A stretch of 64,000 nt of DNA from Pseudobutyrivibrio sp. (GTDB taxonomy: Bacteria; Bacillota; Clostridia; Lachnospirales; Lachnospiraceae). A program made the position numbers and the translations under genes. Every line of letters starts with the position of its first letter. Position 1 is the stretch's first letter. Under the pieces are notes generated by a model that made no database searches, was not told where the DNA came from, and was given only the letters and a program-made list of their open reading frames with translations. Shown here piece by piece: positions 43,660-52,896 of the stretch. The DNA lies in assembly GCA_017557435.1 (NCBI GenBank), contig JAFYYR010000013.1, positions 1 to 64,000 of the forward strand. The letters run 5' to 3'.

Positions 43660-43672
43660 GGGGTACGACATC

Positions 43673-44206
43673 ATGAAAACAACAATCACAGGAAAGAACA
43701 TCGAATTAACCCAAGGTCTCAAGGACGCTGTGGAGGAGCGTTTCAAAAAACTAGACAAGTATTTTAACAAGGATACGGAAGCAATAGTAACATTGGACGT
43801 GGAGAAAGGACGTCAGAAAATAGAAGTTACAATCCCTATGAAGGGAAGTTACTTGAGAGCCGAAGAAGTTACATCTGACATGTATGCATCTATCGAGGCA
43901 GTTACTAACACACTTGAAGCGCAGCTTAAGAAACACAGAAACAAAATTATCGACAGAAAGCAATCAGATTCTCGTGTGATTTTCGCACAGGATTTCATTG
44001 AAGAGAAAGTAGGCGAGGAGGAATCAATTCAGATTATCCGTAAAAAGACATTTGATATGAAACCAATGTATGCTGAGGATGCATGCCTTGAAATGGAGAT
44101 GCTAGGACATGACTTCTTCATGTTTAGAAATGCCGATACAGACGAGATTAACGTAGTTTACAAGAGAAAAAATGGAGCTTATGGTCTTATAGAGCCAGAG
44201 TTCTAG
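43673..44206 (+). CDS. hpf: Ribosome hibernation promoting factor, long form
   Basis: A 177-residue protein that dimerises 70S ribosomes in stationary phase. The N-terminal RaiA/HPF domain (about 1-100) shows the usual VEERFKKLDKYF and KVEV-type strands; the C-terminal HPF_C domain (about 120-177) has KTFDMKPMYAEDACLEMEMLGHDFFMFRN, the dimerisation module. Length fits the long form of Firmicutes. It has an AAAGGGG ribosome-binding site. The next gene is an XRE regulator whose ribosome-binding site is held in a hairpin. Confidence 0.95.
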   Translation: MKTTITGKNIELTQGLKDAVEERFKKLDKYFNKDTEAIVTLDVEKGRQKIEVTIPMKGSYLRAEEVTSDMYASIEAVTNTLEAQLKKHRNKIIDRKQSDSRVIFAQDFIEEKVGEEESIQIIRKKTFDMKPMYAEDACLEMEMLGHDFFMFRNADTDEINVVYKRKNGAYGLIEPEF

Positions 44207-44244
44207 TGTTCAAATTTTTATAAAGAAAATTTCAAAGAATTTTA

Positions 44245-44296
44245 ACCTCCTAATGATAGAATTGGAACTCGGTTCTGTGTTTTATCTTTAGGAGGT
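44245..44296 (+). promoter_or_regulatory. Hairpin that sequesters the ribosome-binding site of the XRE gene
   Basis: ACCTCCTAA (44245-44253) pairs with TTAGGAGGT (44288-44296), which is the entire Shine-Dalgarno sequence of the next gene. GATA pairs with TATC inside it, and GGAAC pairs with GTTCT at the tip. TATTTTT follows, so it might also stop transcription from hpf. Confidence 0.65.
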
Positions 44297-44302
44297 ATTT
44301 TT

Positions 44303-45175
44303 ATGAATAAAACTGTATTCGGTTTTCAGTTGGCCTACTTCAGACGAGCGGCAAATCTTACTCAAGAAGAACTAGCATTGAAAGCAGGATGCGCAACATC
44401 TACCATTTCTCGAATTGAATGTGGATTGGAATTCCCAAGACTTGAACTTTTTGCAAGATTAGATTCCATATTTGAACAATTTGGATTTACCTATGAAGAA
44501 TTGCCTATGAATGAGATTTATGATTTTCATAAGGCAAAGGATGAGCTTTTGGCAGCCATCCATGACGGAAGAGAAGAAATACTAGAACGAAAGCTAAACA
44601 GATTTGAAGAACTAATGATAAAAGACAATGTAGAACACCAACAATACTATGCCCTAGGCTATCTTATTTGCATGAGAAAAAGGGGCATGGGCATTGAAGA
44701 ATATATAGATAGATGTATTGAACTTTTTGAAAAGGGGAGAAAAATACCAAAGATAGAAGATTTGCATATGCTTCATCTCACAAGGATAGAGCATATGATT
44801 ATTTTTGAATATGCCAAGGGACACTATGAATTAGGTGAGCTGGAATTTGCAGAGAAGCTTATGTCAGCGCTAATGAAATATAGTTTAAATAGAAATACGG
44901 ATTATCATATCCAAAGATGCAAGGTTATATCTGCCACATTTGCAAAGGTTCTTATTACTAAAAAGGATTATTGCAAGGCTCAAAAATGTATCAATTATTT
45001 ATTGGGGAAAATTGCGGAGGCACTGGACTCTAGGATTTTGTATCATGGACTACAGATCCAAAGGGAATTGTTTAACGCGGCCAATGATGAAGAAGGAGCT
45101 TTAGTTATAGACGAGTTTATCCTAGCATCTCAGAGGATGGTTAACTATCTTCATAATTATAGAAAGGCTGGATGA
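44303..45175 (+). CDS. XRE family regulator with TPR-like C-terminal region
   Basis: A 290-residue protein with an N-terminal Cro/C1-type helix-turn-helix (about 8-62, with LTQEELALKAGCATSTISRIE) and a long all-helical region that looks like the TPR part of Rgg/PlcR-type regulators. Such proteins often respond to a peptide or to growth state. No peptide gene is recognisable next to it. The AGGAGG at 44290-44295 is locked in a 52-base hairpin, which points to translational control. Confidence 0.82.
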   Translation: MNKTVFGFQLAYFRRAANLTQEELALKAGCATSTISRIECGLEFPRLELFARLDSIFEQFGFTYEELPMNEIYDFHKAKDELLAAIHDGREEILERKLNRFEELMIKDNVEHQQYYALGYLICMRKRGMGIEEYIDRCIELFEKGRKIPKIEDLHMLHLTRIEHMIIFEYAKGHYELGELEFAEKLMSALMKYSLNRNTDYHIQRCKVISATFAKVLITKKDYCKAQKCINYLLGKIAEALDSRILYHGLQIQRELFNAANDEEGALVIDEFILASQRMVNYLHNYRKAG

Positions 45176-45176
45176 C

Positions 45177-45205
45177 TTGTTTTTTTTACCCCAAAATACT
45201 ATATT
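45177..45205 (+). promoter_or_regulatory. Probable promoter of ddl-murF
   Basis: TTGTTT (45177-45182) and TATATT (45200-45205) are 17 bases apart. The -35 overlaps the stop region of the XRE gene. Confidence 0.4.
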
Positions 45206-45249
45206 AATCGAGGAGAAAAGCTTTAAATAATTTAAAGAGGTATAAATAA

Positions 45250-46293
45250 ATGGATATAGTAGTTTTAGCTGGCGGACTTAGCTCAGAGAGAGATGTATCA
45301 TTTAAATCAGGCACAATGGTTGCAAAGGCCCTTAGAAATAGAGGACATAGAGCGTTGGTGCTTGATGTTTTTATGGGATATTCTGATGCAGAGTGTGATG
45401 TCACTGACATATTTGAGAACAGTGAAGCAAACTCTGTAAAGGTGGCTGATATCCCTACAGAAGCACCAGATATTGATGCTATTATTGCAAGTCGTGCAGA
45501 CAAGAGCCCAAGCTTCTTTGGACCAAATGTAATTAAGATTTGTCAGATGGCAGATATTGTTTTCATGGCCCTTCACGGCGGCGATGGCGAGAGCGGTAAA
45601 GTTCAGGCAGCTTTTGACTTATATGGAATCAAATACACTGGAAATGATTATGTTTCTAGTGCTATTTCTATGAGCAAGCAGCTTACCAAAAATGTATTTG
45701 AAAGAGTTGGCGTGCCAACACCTGCAGGTACTTCTCTTAAAAAAGAGGATAGAGCAGGATTTACATTTGAAAAATATCCTTGCATTGTAAAGCCAAACTG
45801 TGGCGGCTCATCAATTGGAGTTACTATTGTTGAGAATCCTACAGAGCTTGATGCAGCACTTGATGCAGCATTTCAGTGGGAAGATGAGGTTGTTATCGAG
45901 CAGTTTATCAAGGGAAGAGAGTTCTCTGATGGTGTTATCGAGGGCAAGGCACTTCCAGTAATCGAGATTGCTCCAAAGCAGGGCTTCTATGATTACAAGA
46001 ATAAATATGCAGCAGGCTCAGCAGTTGAGACATGTCCTGCTGAGATTAGCCCAGAGGCAACTGCTCAGATGCAGAAGTTTGCAGAGATGGCATTTACTTC
46101 ACTTGGACTTACAACTTACGCCCGCATGGATTTCATGATGGATGAGGATGGAAATATGTACTGCCTTGAGGCAAATACACTTCCTGGTATGACACCAACC
46201 AGTCTCCTTCCACAGGAGGCAGCTCAGGTAGGCATGGATTTTGAAGACCTTTGCGAGCATTTAATTCAGGTTTCACTGAAAAAATATAGATAA
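45250..46293 (+). CDS. ddl: D-alanine-D-alanine ligase
   Basis: A 347-residue ATP-grasp enzyme that makes the D-Ala-D-Ala dipeptide for peptidoglycan. HGGDGESGKVQ near residue 100, KPNCGGSSIGV near 180, and the Mg/ATP-binding LEANTLPGMTPTSL near 305 are intact. It is followed 26 bases later by murF, which uses its product, so the two form a functional pair. Confidence 0.95.
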   Translation: MDIVVLAGGLSSERDVSFKSGTMVAKALRNRGHRALVLDVFMGYSDAECDVTDIFENSEANSVKVADIPTEAPDIDAIIASRADKSPSFFGPNVIKICQMADIVFMALHGGDGESGKVQAAFDLYGIKYTGNDYVSSAISMSKQLTKNVFERVGVPTPAGTSLKKEDRAGFTFEKYPCIVKPNCGGSSIGVTIVENPTELDAALDAAFQWEDEVVIEQFIKGREFSDGVIEGKALPVIEIAPKQGFYDYKNKYAAGSAVETCPAEISPEATAQMQKFAEMAFTSLGLTTYARMDFMMDEDGNMYCLEANTLPGMTPTSLLPQEAAQVGMDFEDLCEHLIQVSLKKYR

Positions 46294-46319
46294 GAGATAG
46301 AAGTAGAGAGACGTAGTAT

Positions 46320-47699
46320 ATGAAGAATATGACATTGGCTTATGTTGCTCAGGTTGTTAATGGGCAGCTGAATATTCCTGAGGGTATGGAGGCCCTTAAG
46401 GATAAGGAGATTCAGGGTGCGGTTAATGATAACCGTAAAATAGAAGAGGGTTTTCTTTTTATTCCAATGGTTGGCGCTAGGGTTGACGGACATGATTTCA
46501 TTGAGGATGCTTTTTCTAAGGGGGCACTTGCATCTCTTTCAGAGCGTCATCTTAACAATCCATCAGGTCCTTACATTATTGTAGAAGATACAAAGGTAGC
46601 ACTTAAGCAGATTGCAACAGCATACAGAATGCAGCTTACAATTCCTGTAATTGGTGTTATTGGTAGCGTTGGTAAGACTAGTACAAAAGAAATGATTACA
46701 TCTGTTCTTGAGACAAGGTTTAATGTACTCAAGACAGAAGGTAACTTTAATAACGAGATTGGACTTCCACTTACAATCTGCCGTATTAAGCCTGAGCATC
46801 AGGTGGCAGTTGTAGAGATGGGTATTTCCGATTTTGGCGAGATGCATCGCCTTGGAGATATAGCAAAGCCTGACTATGTGGTAATGACTAATATTGGCCA
46901 GTGCCATCTTGAGTTTTTGAAGGATAGAGACGGAATCCTTAGAGCCAAGACAGAGGTATTTGAGCACATGCCTGCAAATGGTGTTGTTATCTTAAATGGT
47001 GATGATGACAAGTTGATTGGTGCTGAGACCTTTGGACAAAAGAAAATATTCTATGGCCTTAATGGTCAGGAAATCAGTGCCACTGATGTGGAGGCTGATG
47101 GAATTACAGGTACTAAGGCTGTAGTTAGTATCGGTTCAGATTCATTTGAAGTGACAATTCCTCTTCCAGGAACTCACAATGTAATGAATGGACTTGCAGC
47201 GGCTGCAGTTGGAAGAGAGCTTGGACTTTCTGTTTCAGATATAAAAAGAGGACTTGAAAATGCAGGCACTATCGCAGGCCGTAACAATATAATTAAGGTT
47301 CGTGAAGTAACAATCATCGATGATTGCTACAATGCTAACCCAGTTTCAATGAAGGCATCTATTCAGGTGCTTGGCAAGGCATCTGGCAGAACTATAGCAG
47401 TACTTGGTGATATGGGAGAGCTTGGCAGTGACGAGCGCAAGCTTCACTATGAGATTGGCCAGTCACTTGAGGAGAATCATATCGGATATGTTTTCACAGT
47501 GGGAGAGCTTTCTGAGGAAATCAACAAATCCCTCAGCCAGAAGAACAGCTCTTGCATGGCTCACCACTACAAGACAGTAGAGGGAATGCTTGAGGATTTG
47601 ATTCCTATCATCAGAAGCGGCGACACAATCCTTGTGAAGGCATCGCACTTTATGAATTTCTCAGCTGTTGTTGAGGCTATTAAGACAAAATTAGGGTAA
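46320..47699 (+). CDS. murF: UDP-N-acetylmuramoyl-tripeptide-D-alanyl-D-alanine ligase
   Basis: A 459-residue Mur ligase that adds D-Ala-D-Ala to the UDP-MurNAc tripeptide in the cytoplasm. The ATP loop is GSVGKTSTK (115-123); EGNFNNEIG and DDCYNANPVSMKAS are MurF signatures. Its dipeptide substrate comes from the upstream Ddl. The small TTG-start gene that follows begins five bases after the stop and is probably cotranscribed. Confidence 0.96.
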   Translation: MKNMTLAYVAQVVNGQLNIPEGMEALKDKEIQGAVNDNRKIEEGFLFIPMVGARVDGHDFIEDAFSKGALASLSERHLNNPSGPYIIVEDTKVALKQIATAYRMQLTIPVIGVIGSVGKTSTKEMITSVLETRFNVLKTEGNFNNEIGLPLTICRIKPEHQVAVVEMGISDFGEMHRLGDIAKPDYVVMTNIGQCHLEFLKDRDGILRAKTEVFEHMPANGVVILNGDDDKLIGAETFGQKKIFYGLNGQEISATDVEADGITGTKAVVSIGSDSFEVTIPLPGTHNVMNGLAAAAVGRELGLSVSDIKRGLENAGTIAGRNNIIKVREVTIIDDCYNANPVSMKASIQVLGKASGRTIAVLGDMGELGSDERKLHYEIGQSLEENHIGYVFTVGELSEEINKSLSQKNSSCMAHHYKTVEGMLEDLIPIIRSGDTILVKASHFMNFSAVVEAIKTKLG

Positions 47700-47704
47700 A
47701 TAAA

Positions 47705-47977
47705 TTGCAGGAATTATATAATAAAATGCTAGAGGTACATGAAAGTGTTGATAAGATTTTCAAGACTGTTGAAGTGCCTTCTATGCTTAAGAACGAATAT
47801 AATAACAAGGTATCACAATACGAGAATATGTATGAGTCTGTGGAGACTATGAAGTCTATGGCTCAGACTGAGGAGGCAAAAGAGTCCCTTATTAATCAGC
47901 AGATTGAGATACTTAATGTCCGCATAAAATGCGAGGTAGAGCTAGCCAAAAAGGCAGCAGCCTATAAGCATTCTTAG
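47705..47977 (+). CDS. Small coiled-coil protein of unknown function
   Basis: A 90-residue, highly helical, charged protein without membrane helix or known motif. The TTG at 47705 is chosen because AGGG lies eight bases upstream; an internal ATG at 47726 is the alternative. It is the last gene of the ddl-murF group. Its stop region overlaps the end of the convergent transglutaminase gene by four bases, and I see no terminator between them. Confidence 0.65.
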   Translation: MQELYNKMLEVHESVDKIFKTVEVPSMLKNEYNNKVSQYENMYESVETMKSMAQTEEAKESLINQQIEILNVRIKCEVELAKKAAAYKHS

Positions 47978-49977
47978 GACTTTTTACCGTATTTTACGTT
48001 ATAGTACAAATCAAACATTCTAATGGCATCATCCTGAATATAGGATGGTGCTTTTTTTACATAATCAGATAATAATCCCCTGTCGTAAATATCTTCATCA
48101 GTATATTTTTGAATGGTCTTTTTAATTTGCTCCACATCTAGCTCCAGCTTTCGCTCTGGGGTGGCAAAAATGTATCGTAACTTGTAAAAGATTTTAAGAC
48201 CCAAAAGAACCAATACTAATAAGCCTATTAGGATAGCAAAAACTATAGCTATGATTTTAATTATGTGCAGAGTTGTAAATGATTTCTGTTGATTCTCATC
48301 AGAAAGACTATCTGGAATGTCAGGGACTTCTGGGATGGTGACGGTATCTAAATCGCCTTCAAGCTGCCTTCTCCATGAGCGATACTCTGCAGGTATAAAC
48401 TGACTGGTTGGCTCAAAAGGAACCCAACCTACGTTTTTAATATAGGCCTCTGGCCAGGTGTGAGCACAGGCGGCAGACACATTGTAGCTGCTGGACTCAT
48501 CCAGAGGGAACTGGTAATGAAATCCACTGACGGCTCTAGCAGGAATTCCTGACAGACGAAGTAGCATTACCATTGAAGAGGTATAGTGGACGCAGTAGCC
48601 CTCTCCAGTTTCAAAGAGGAAGTTGTCCGCAAGGAGGCTCATGCCTTTGGCTTCATTCATATCTGCCTCAACTGCGTCATCATCTAAGTCAGTTGAGTAG
48701 GTGTATTGACGTAAATAGTTTTCGATGGCCTTACATTTATCAAAATCATTATTGTAGTCACTAGTGAGAGTGGTGGCTAGAGATGTCATTCTATCTGTGA
48801 CGCCGTCTGTATCTAAATAATCTTCACTAGAGCTCCCCATTTTTTCTACTGTGGCATCGTAGGTTTCCTTAGAAATCATCTTGGAAAAATCTGTACCATA
48901 GAGGGACTTCAGGTATGTCATACAGTCCTCATAATTCATAAAGGTACTAGAAGACGGATTTCTATAAAGCTCCATAAGATATGGGCTTCCGTAGTCGATT
49001 TCCAAATAGCTGGCATTTAGCATGTAGCCCTTTTGATGCTTTTTATCATCCTCCTTAAGTGGTTTGCCATCCTCATCGGTGAGATTGATGGCATTTATTG
49101 GAGCGATTTCATCACTTGTGGTGAGAAATGAATATTCTAGAGACAATTTGGAAACAGATGAGAAAAGGTTGGCAGTTGCCTTGTCTACATTGTTATTTGA
49201 TAGGAGATTGGCAAATTCAATGAAGCCTGTAATATCAGAATTTTCGGTTCCAGTAAGATACAGAGTCTTTGCCTGCTTCATTCTCTTTGAGGTGGTCTCA
49301 TCGAAGAATATAAAGTAAGGTGCATCATTAGTGGTGATAATAAGCTGTGTTGTGTCTGAAAGCTTGATTTTATTGCCAGACTGGCTAAGAGTGCTATAGC
49401 CGGTGGTGTATTTATCAGTGCCAAAAACATTAGAAAAATAGTAGGACACATTGCTTATGACCACATTTGCTTTTTCTGTTATAGGAGTCCAGTTGATTGG
49501 CTCCTGCCTAACTGGGATAAGATAAATAATAAGCCCAAGTAGGATGAAGTAATAAAAGGAAAACTTCTTAGGCTGGATAACACTGAGAGAAAGTGCTACA
49601 AGGCATATTAAAAGAACTGTGTTTATAGGACTTTTTTCCCAAAAACTTCCAAAGGCAAGGAAGAGGCAGATAGCAATAACAGCAAGGAAAATGCCAGCAT
49701 AGTCCATGACTATTTTCAAGCGTCTTAAGAGATGTAGAATGATGCGAATTACAATAATAGAAAAGATGATGACTTTAGTATGAGAAAAAAGAGCATCAAA
49801 AATAAAGGAGCCAGCAGAGAAATCCTCGCCGTATCCTTTGTAAATCCTATACATTTCCACAGAGATAATTAGCAGGCAGTACCCAAACATTATCAGCTTG
49901 AGCTCATCCAATAATGCTGCAGAAATCTTTTTTGTCTCTACTATCTTCCTTAATGAGAATGCACGTGTTTTTGTCAT
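47974..49977 (-). CDS. TgpA-like membrane transglutaminase
   Basis: A 667-residue membrane protein. About five or six helices lie in residues 25-165, an extracytoplasmic region follows, and the transglutaminase-like core is at about 430-540: Cys462 in GEGYCVHYT, His in CAHTWPEAY, and GWVPFEPT in place of the more usual DPT. A further helix at about 575-600 precedes a cytoplasmic tail. It is the last gene of a MoxR-DUF58-transglutaminase operon, a common bacterial arrangement of unsettled function. Its start lies 74 bases inside the DUF58 gene; a downstream ATG at 49890 is possible. Confidence 0.88.
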   Translation of the reverse strand: MTKTRAFSLRKIVETKKISAALLDELKLIMFGYCLLIISVEMYRIYKGYGEDFSAGSFIFDALFSHTKVIIFSIIVIRIILHLLRRLKIVMDYAGIFLAVIAICLFLAFGSFWEKSPINTVLLICLVALSLSVIQPKKFSFYYFILLGLIIYLIPVRQEPINWTPITEKANVVISNVSYYFSNVFGTDKYTTGYSTLSQSGNKIKLSDTTQLIITTNDAPYFIFFDETTSKRMKQAKTLYLTGTENSDITGFIEFANLLSNNNVDKATANLFSSVSKLSLEYSFLTTSDEIAPINAINLTDEDGKPLKEDDKKHQKGYMLNASYLEIDYGSPYLMELYRNPSSSTFMNYEDCMTYLKSLYGTDFSKMISKETYDATVEKMGSSSEDYLDTDGVTDRMTSLATTLTSDYNNDFDKCKAIENYLRQYTYSTDLDDDAVEADMNEAKGMSLLADNFLFETGEGYCVHYTSSMVMLLRLSGIPARAVSGFHYQFPLDESSSYNVSAACAHTWPEAYIKNVGWVPFEPTSQFIPAEYRSWRRQLEGDLDTVTIPEVPDIPDSLSDENQQKSFTTLHIIKIIAIVFAILIGLLVLVLLGLKIFYKLRYIFATPERKLELDVEQIKKTIQKYTDEDIYDRGLLSDYVKKAPSYIQDDAIRMFDLYYNVKYGKKS

Positions 49978-50971
49978 AGTCTACACTCTTTTCTTGTATA
50001 AGGGACTGAAGTTCTTTTTTTACTGCATCTGATCTATAGAAAACTCCATCAGCAATTTCATTGTAGAATTCCATAAAACTTTCGTAGGAATTAACTGTGG
50101 AAATTTTGATGTCACCGGATGGATATATGATTTCAAGAGGGACACTTTGCTGGCCGAAATTCCAGGCTGCAGAGACTACAAATTCTAAAAAGAAATCTCG
50201 CATTTTCAGGTAGTCTAAGTTCTGCTTGCTATCCTGCCAATTGGCGGCGTCCATTATTAGGGTGACGCTGCGCTTTTCCATAGGATTTGGAAGTCTCACC
50301 ATAAGCTCTGAAAATTTAGCTGACACCTTCCAATTGATGGAAGATAGGCTGTCTCCTGCCTGGTAAGCTCTCATATCATTTCCTGGAATATCCTCCACCT
50401 GCTTGATGCTTTTAAATCCAGAGTTATTTACAAGATTTTCAAAATCAAGGGCAGCATTTGCAATGTTAGTGATTTTTGGGCGAACCACCGCCTTGAATGT
50501 GTAAAGTACATTTAAATCAACAGAGAAAATATTAAAGGGGTCTGTAAATGTAAGGCTTTTTGCACCTACATCATAGGCTCCAGCGTATTTGCAGCTAATG
50601 TTAGAGAGAAGCTCTATTTTTTCTCTTACATCAAGTGATATTAGCTGTCCGTCTGTAATTTCAAGCAGATCACATCTATCGGAATAGGTAGATAGAGCCA
50701 TGTTGTGGATTGGAAGGATTCCTGAGTTTTCAAGGAGAATTCTGTATCTGTGGATTTCTCCCTTTGAAACCTTGTGAATCTCTATTTCCTGATACAGGGA
50801 CAGGAATTTGTAATTAAGTGCTATGTAAAGAATAGATACTGGAATTAGAAGGGCCATGGCATATAGCCATACAAAGGCAACCGGCCCCCCGAAGAAGCTG
50901 GCAAAAACAATGCTTAGGATTAGCATTACAATATAGATTGCAAAGTTTTTGAAGTGAATTGAAATTCTCAT
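49904..50971 (-). CDS. DUF58 domain membrane protein
   Basis: A 355-residue protein with two membrane helices near the N-terminus (about 8-28 and 32-52) and a DUF58 region recognised by PGNDMRAYQAGDSLSSINWKVSAK, around residue 200. The DUF58 domain resembles a von Willebrand A fold and is almost always encoded beside a MoxR ATPase. Start and stop overlap the neighbouring genes on both sides (four bases with moxR), indicating tight coupling. Confidence 0.88.
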   Translation of the reverse strand: MRISIHFKNFAIYIVMLILSIVFASFFGGPVAFVWLYAMALLIPVSILYIALNYKFLSLYQEIEIHKVSKGEIHRYRILLENSGILPIHNMALSTYSDRCDLLEITDGQLISLDVREKIELLSNISCKYAGAYDVGAKSLTFTDPFNIFSVDLNVLYTFKAVVRPKITNIANAALDFENLVNNSGFKSIKQVEDIPGNDMRAYQAGDSLSSINWKVSAKFSELMVRLPNPMEKRSVTLIMDAANWQDSKQNLDYLKMRDFFLEFVVSAAWNFGQQSVPLEIIYPSGDIKISTVNSYESFMEFYNEIADGVFYRSDAVKKELQSLIQEKSVDYDKNTCILIKEDSRDKKDFCSIIG

Positions 50972-51891
50972 GACACTTTGACCTTATGAAGTATCTGTTC
51001 AATCATGAATTCCTTTGTGGTCTTAGAAAGCTTAGCCTCGGTGGTAAGCATGATTCTATGAGGCAGAGTATAGGATGCCGCCTCCGAAATATCCTCAGGG
51101 ATGCAATAGTCTCTATCAGCTATATAGGCAATTGCCTGAGAATATCTAAAGAGGGCAAGAAGTCCGCGGGGAGAAGCACCGCAGGAAATCTCTGGGGTGT
51201 GCCTTGTCTCTTCAACGATTTTTACTCCGTAACTACGTAGCTCTTCATGAATGGTAACGGCATTAACTGCCTTTCTCATTTCTATAATATCTGCTCCAGT
51301 TAGGACAGGTGCTGTCTTCTCGTGAAGTGTTCCCTCCAGGAATCTATTGGCCATATCCTCTGATGCTTTGGTGTCGGGATAGCCTACACTTAGCTTTATC
51401 ATAAAGCGGTCCATCTGGGATTCTGGGATAGGATAGGTGCCAGCCATTTCAGTAGGATTTTGGGTGGCAATTACCATAAAAGGCTCTGGAACCAAGCGCT
51501 TTTTACCATCAATAGTTACAGTATGCTCCTCCATTACTTCCAGAAGGGCAGCCTGAGTCTTAGGTGAGGTTCTGTTAAGCTCATCTGCAAGAATGATATT
51601 GTTCATGACAGGTCCATCTATTACTTTGAAATCACCGTTTTTCTGGTCGTACATAGAAAAACCAGTGATATCTGATGGTGTAGTGTCTGGTGTACATTGG
51701 ATTCTTGAAAAAGAAAGGTCAATAGAATCTGACAGTGCCTTGACGATAGAGGTCTTACCTACTCCTGGAACATCCTCTAGAAGTACGTGGCCGTCGGCTA
51801 AAAGGCAAGCTATGATTTTATCTAGAACAGGACCCTTGCCTACAATGCGCTGTTCCATGTTAGATTTGAGTTTTTGAATTTTCTCCCCCAT
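50968..51891 (-). CDS. MoxR family AAA+ ATPase
   Basis: A 307-residue AAA+ ATPase. Walker A is GVGKTS (43-48) in LLEDVPGVGKTS, Walker B is in ILADELNRT, and sensor 1 lies in ATQNPTE. MoxR proteins are thought to act as chaperones that assemble metal- or VWA-domain proteins, here presumably the DUF58 protein. First gene of the operon, with a spacer containing the plsC terminator upstream. Confidence 0.93.
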   Translation of the reverse strand: MGEKIQKLKSNMEQRIVGKGPVLDKIIACLLADGHVLLEDVPGVGKTSIVKALSDSIDLSFSRIQCTPDTTPSDITGFSMYDQKNGDFKVIDGPVMNNIILADELNRTSPKTQAALLEVMEEHTVTIDGKKRLVPEPFMVIATQNPTEMAGTYPIPESQMDRFMIKLSVGYPDTKASEDMANRFLEGTLHEKTAPVLTGADIIEMRKAVNAVTIHEELRSYGVKIVEETRHTPEISCGASPRGLLALFRYSQAIAYIADRDYCIPEDISEAASYTLPHRIMLTTEAKLSKTTKEFMIEQILHKVKVS

Positions 51892-51925
51892 TATTATTCC
51901 CCTTAGTTTTAAATATTAGTGTATT

Positions 51926-51957
51926 AAAAAAGAGCGCTTTAATTAAGCGCTCTTTAA
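51926..51957 (-). terminator. Intrinsic terminator of plsC
   Basis: On the minus strand AAAGAGCGCTT / AAGCGCTCTTT forms a strong stem followed by a T tract, directly after the plsC stop and before the MoxR gene. Confidence 0.85.
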
Positions 51958-51958
51958 A

Positions 51959-52690
51959 CTACAAGAGTTTAGCATCTGCCTCAAGCTGTGCAGCTATTAA
52001 ACTGCGTACATAAGCTCCTGGACGTTTTTTGTTGTCCCCTTCCAATGTGGCAAAGTCAACTGGTGGAAGGAAAGTGATAATAACTTTTGTCTTTTTAATA
52101 CGAGGTGCGTGTGCCTCAAGGACGTTTCTAGTATTTGTGAAACATACAGGAACGATAGGTGCTCCTGTTTTAGTGGCAATTTTAATAGATGCCTCATGGA
52201 ACTCAGCCATCTCGCCAGTCTTAGAACGTGTGCCCTCAGGAAATACGAACATATTGATGCCGGCTTTGATATATTCCTGAGCCTTGATGATAAGCTTTAA
52301 ATCTGTACGTGGATCTGTTCTTGTAAGGAAGAGACAGTAGTTCATGTACATCCAAACATTTAAAAGAGGTATCTTCTCAAATGTCTTCTTTGAAAGGAAA
52401 CCTGTAACTGCAGGACAAATATGATATCCAAGGATTACATCGAAGAAACTCTGATGGTTACCAACGAAGAGAACTGACTTATCCTTTGGAATATTGTCAT
52501 ATCCATTAACCTGATAATTAACACCTGAAATAAAAGCGATAACTCCAAAAGCCCAGGCAACACATTTATATCCGATGACGTCCTTAGCTCTTTTGCTGAA
52601 TAATCCAACTATGAATAAAATTACCCAAATAGGAATACTTACGATTAAGAAAAGTGTTACGAATGTAATTGCAAGAATGGTTCTTAGCAT
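51959..52690 (-). CDS. plsC: 1-acyl-sn-glycerol-3-phosphate acyltransferase
   Basis: A 243-residue membrane acyltransferase that makes phosphatidic acid from lysophosphatidate. The catalytic NHQSFFD (NHxxxxD) lies near residue 75 and FPEGTRS near residue 150. One or two hydrophobic helices are at the N-terminus. The ATG at 52690 has GGAGG five bases upstream. The gene is a single transcription unit with its own terminator, divergent from veg. Confidence 0.93.
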   Translation of the reverse strand: MLRTILAITFVTLFLIVSIPIWVILFIVGLFSKRAKDVIGYKCVAWAFGVIAFISGVNYQVNGYDNIPKDKSVLFVGNHQSFFDVILGYHICPAVTGFLSKKTFEKIPLLNVWMYMNYCLFLTRTDPRTDLKLIIKAQEYIKAGINMFVFPEGTRSKTGEMAEFHEASIKIATKTGAPIVPVCFTNTRNVLEAHAPRIKKTKVIITFLPPVDFATLEGDNKKRPGAYVRSLIAAQLEADAKLL

Positions 52691-52805
52691 TTTGACCTCC
52701 AAATTATGTTTATGAATACATTATAAAATAGAGGACAAAATTTAGCAATTGTGGGCTTTGAGAGGGGATAATTATAATAAATATTCAAAAAAATGAATAT
52801 AAATT

Positions 52806-52834
52806 TTGACAAAATAACCAAAAAGTGATACAAT
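52806..52834 (+). promoter_or_regulatory. Strong veg promoter
   Basis: TTGACA (52806-52811), a 17-base spacer and TACAAT (52829-52834) with a TG extension: close to the sigma-A consensus. The veg promoter is strong in other Firmicutes. Confidence 0.85.
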
Positions 52835-52896
52835 ATCGCAAACCACATAAGAATGCTGATTAAAGTATTCAAATGCTAGAAAAGGGGGAGGACATC

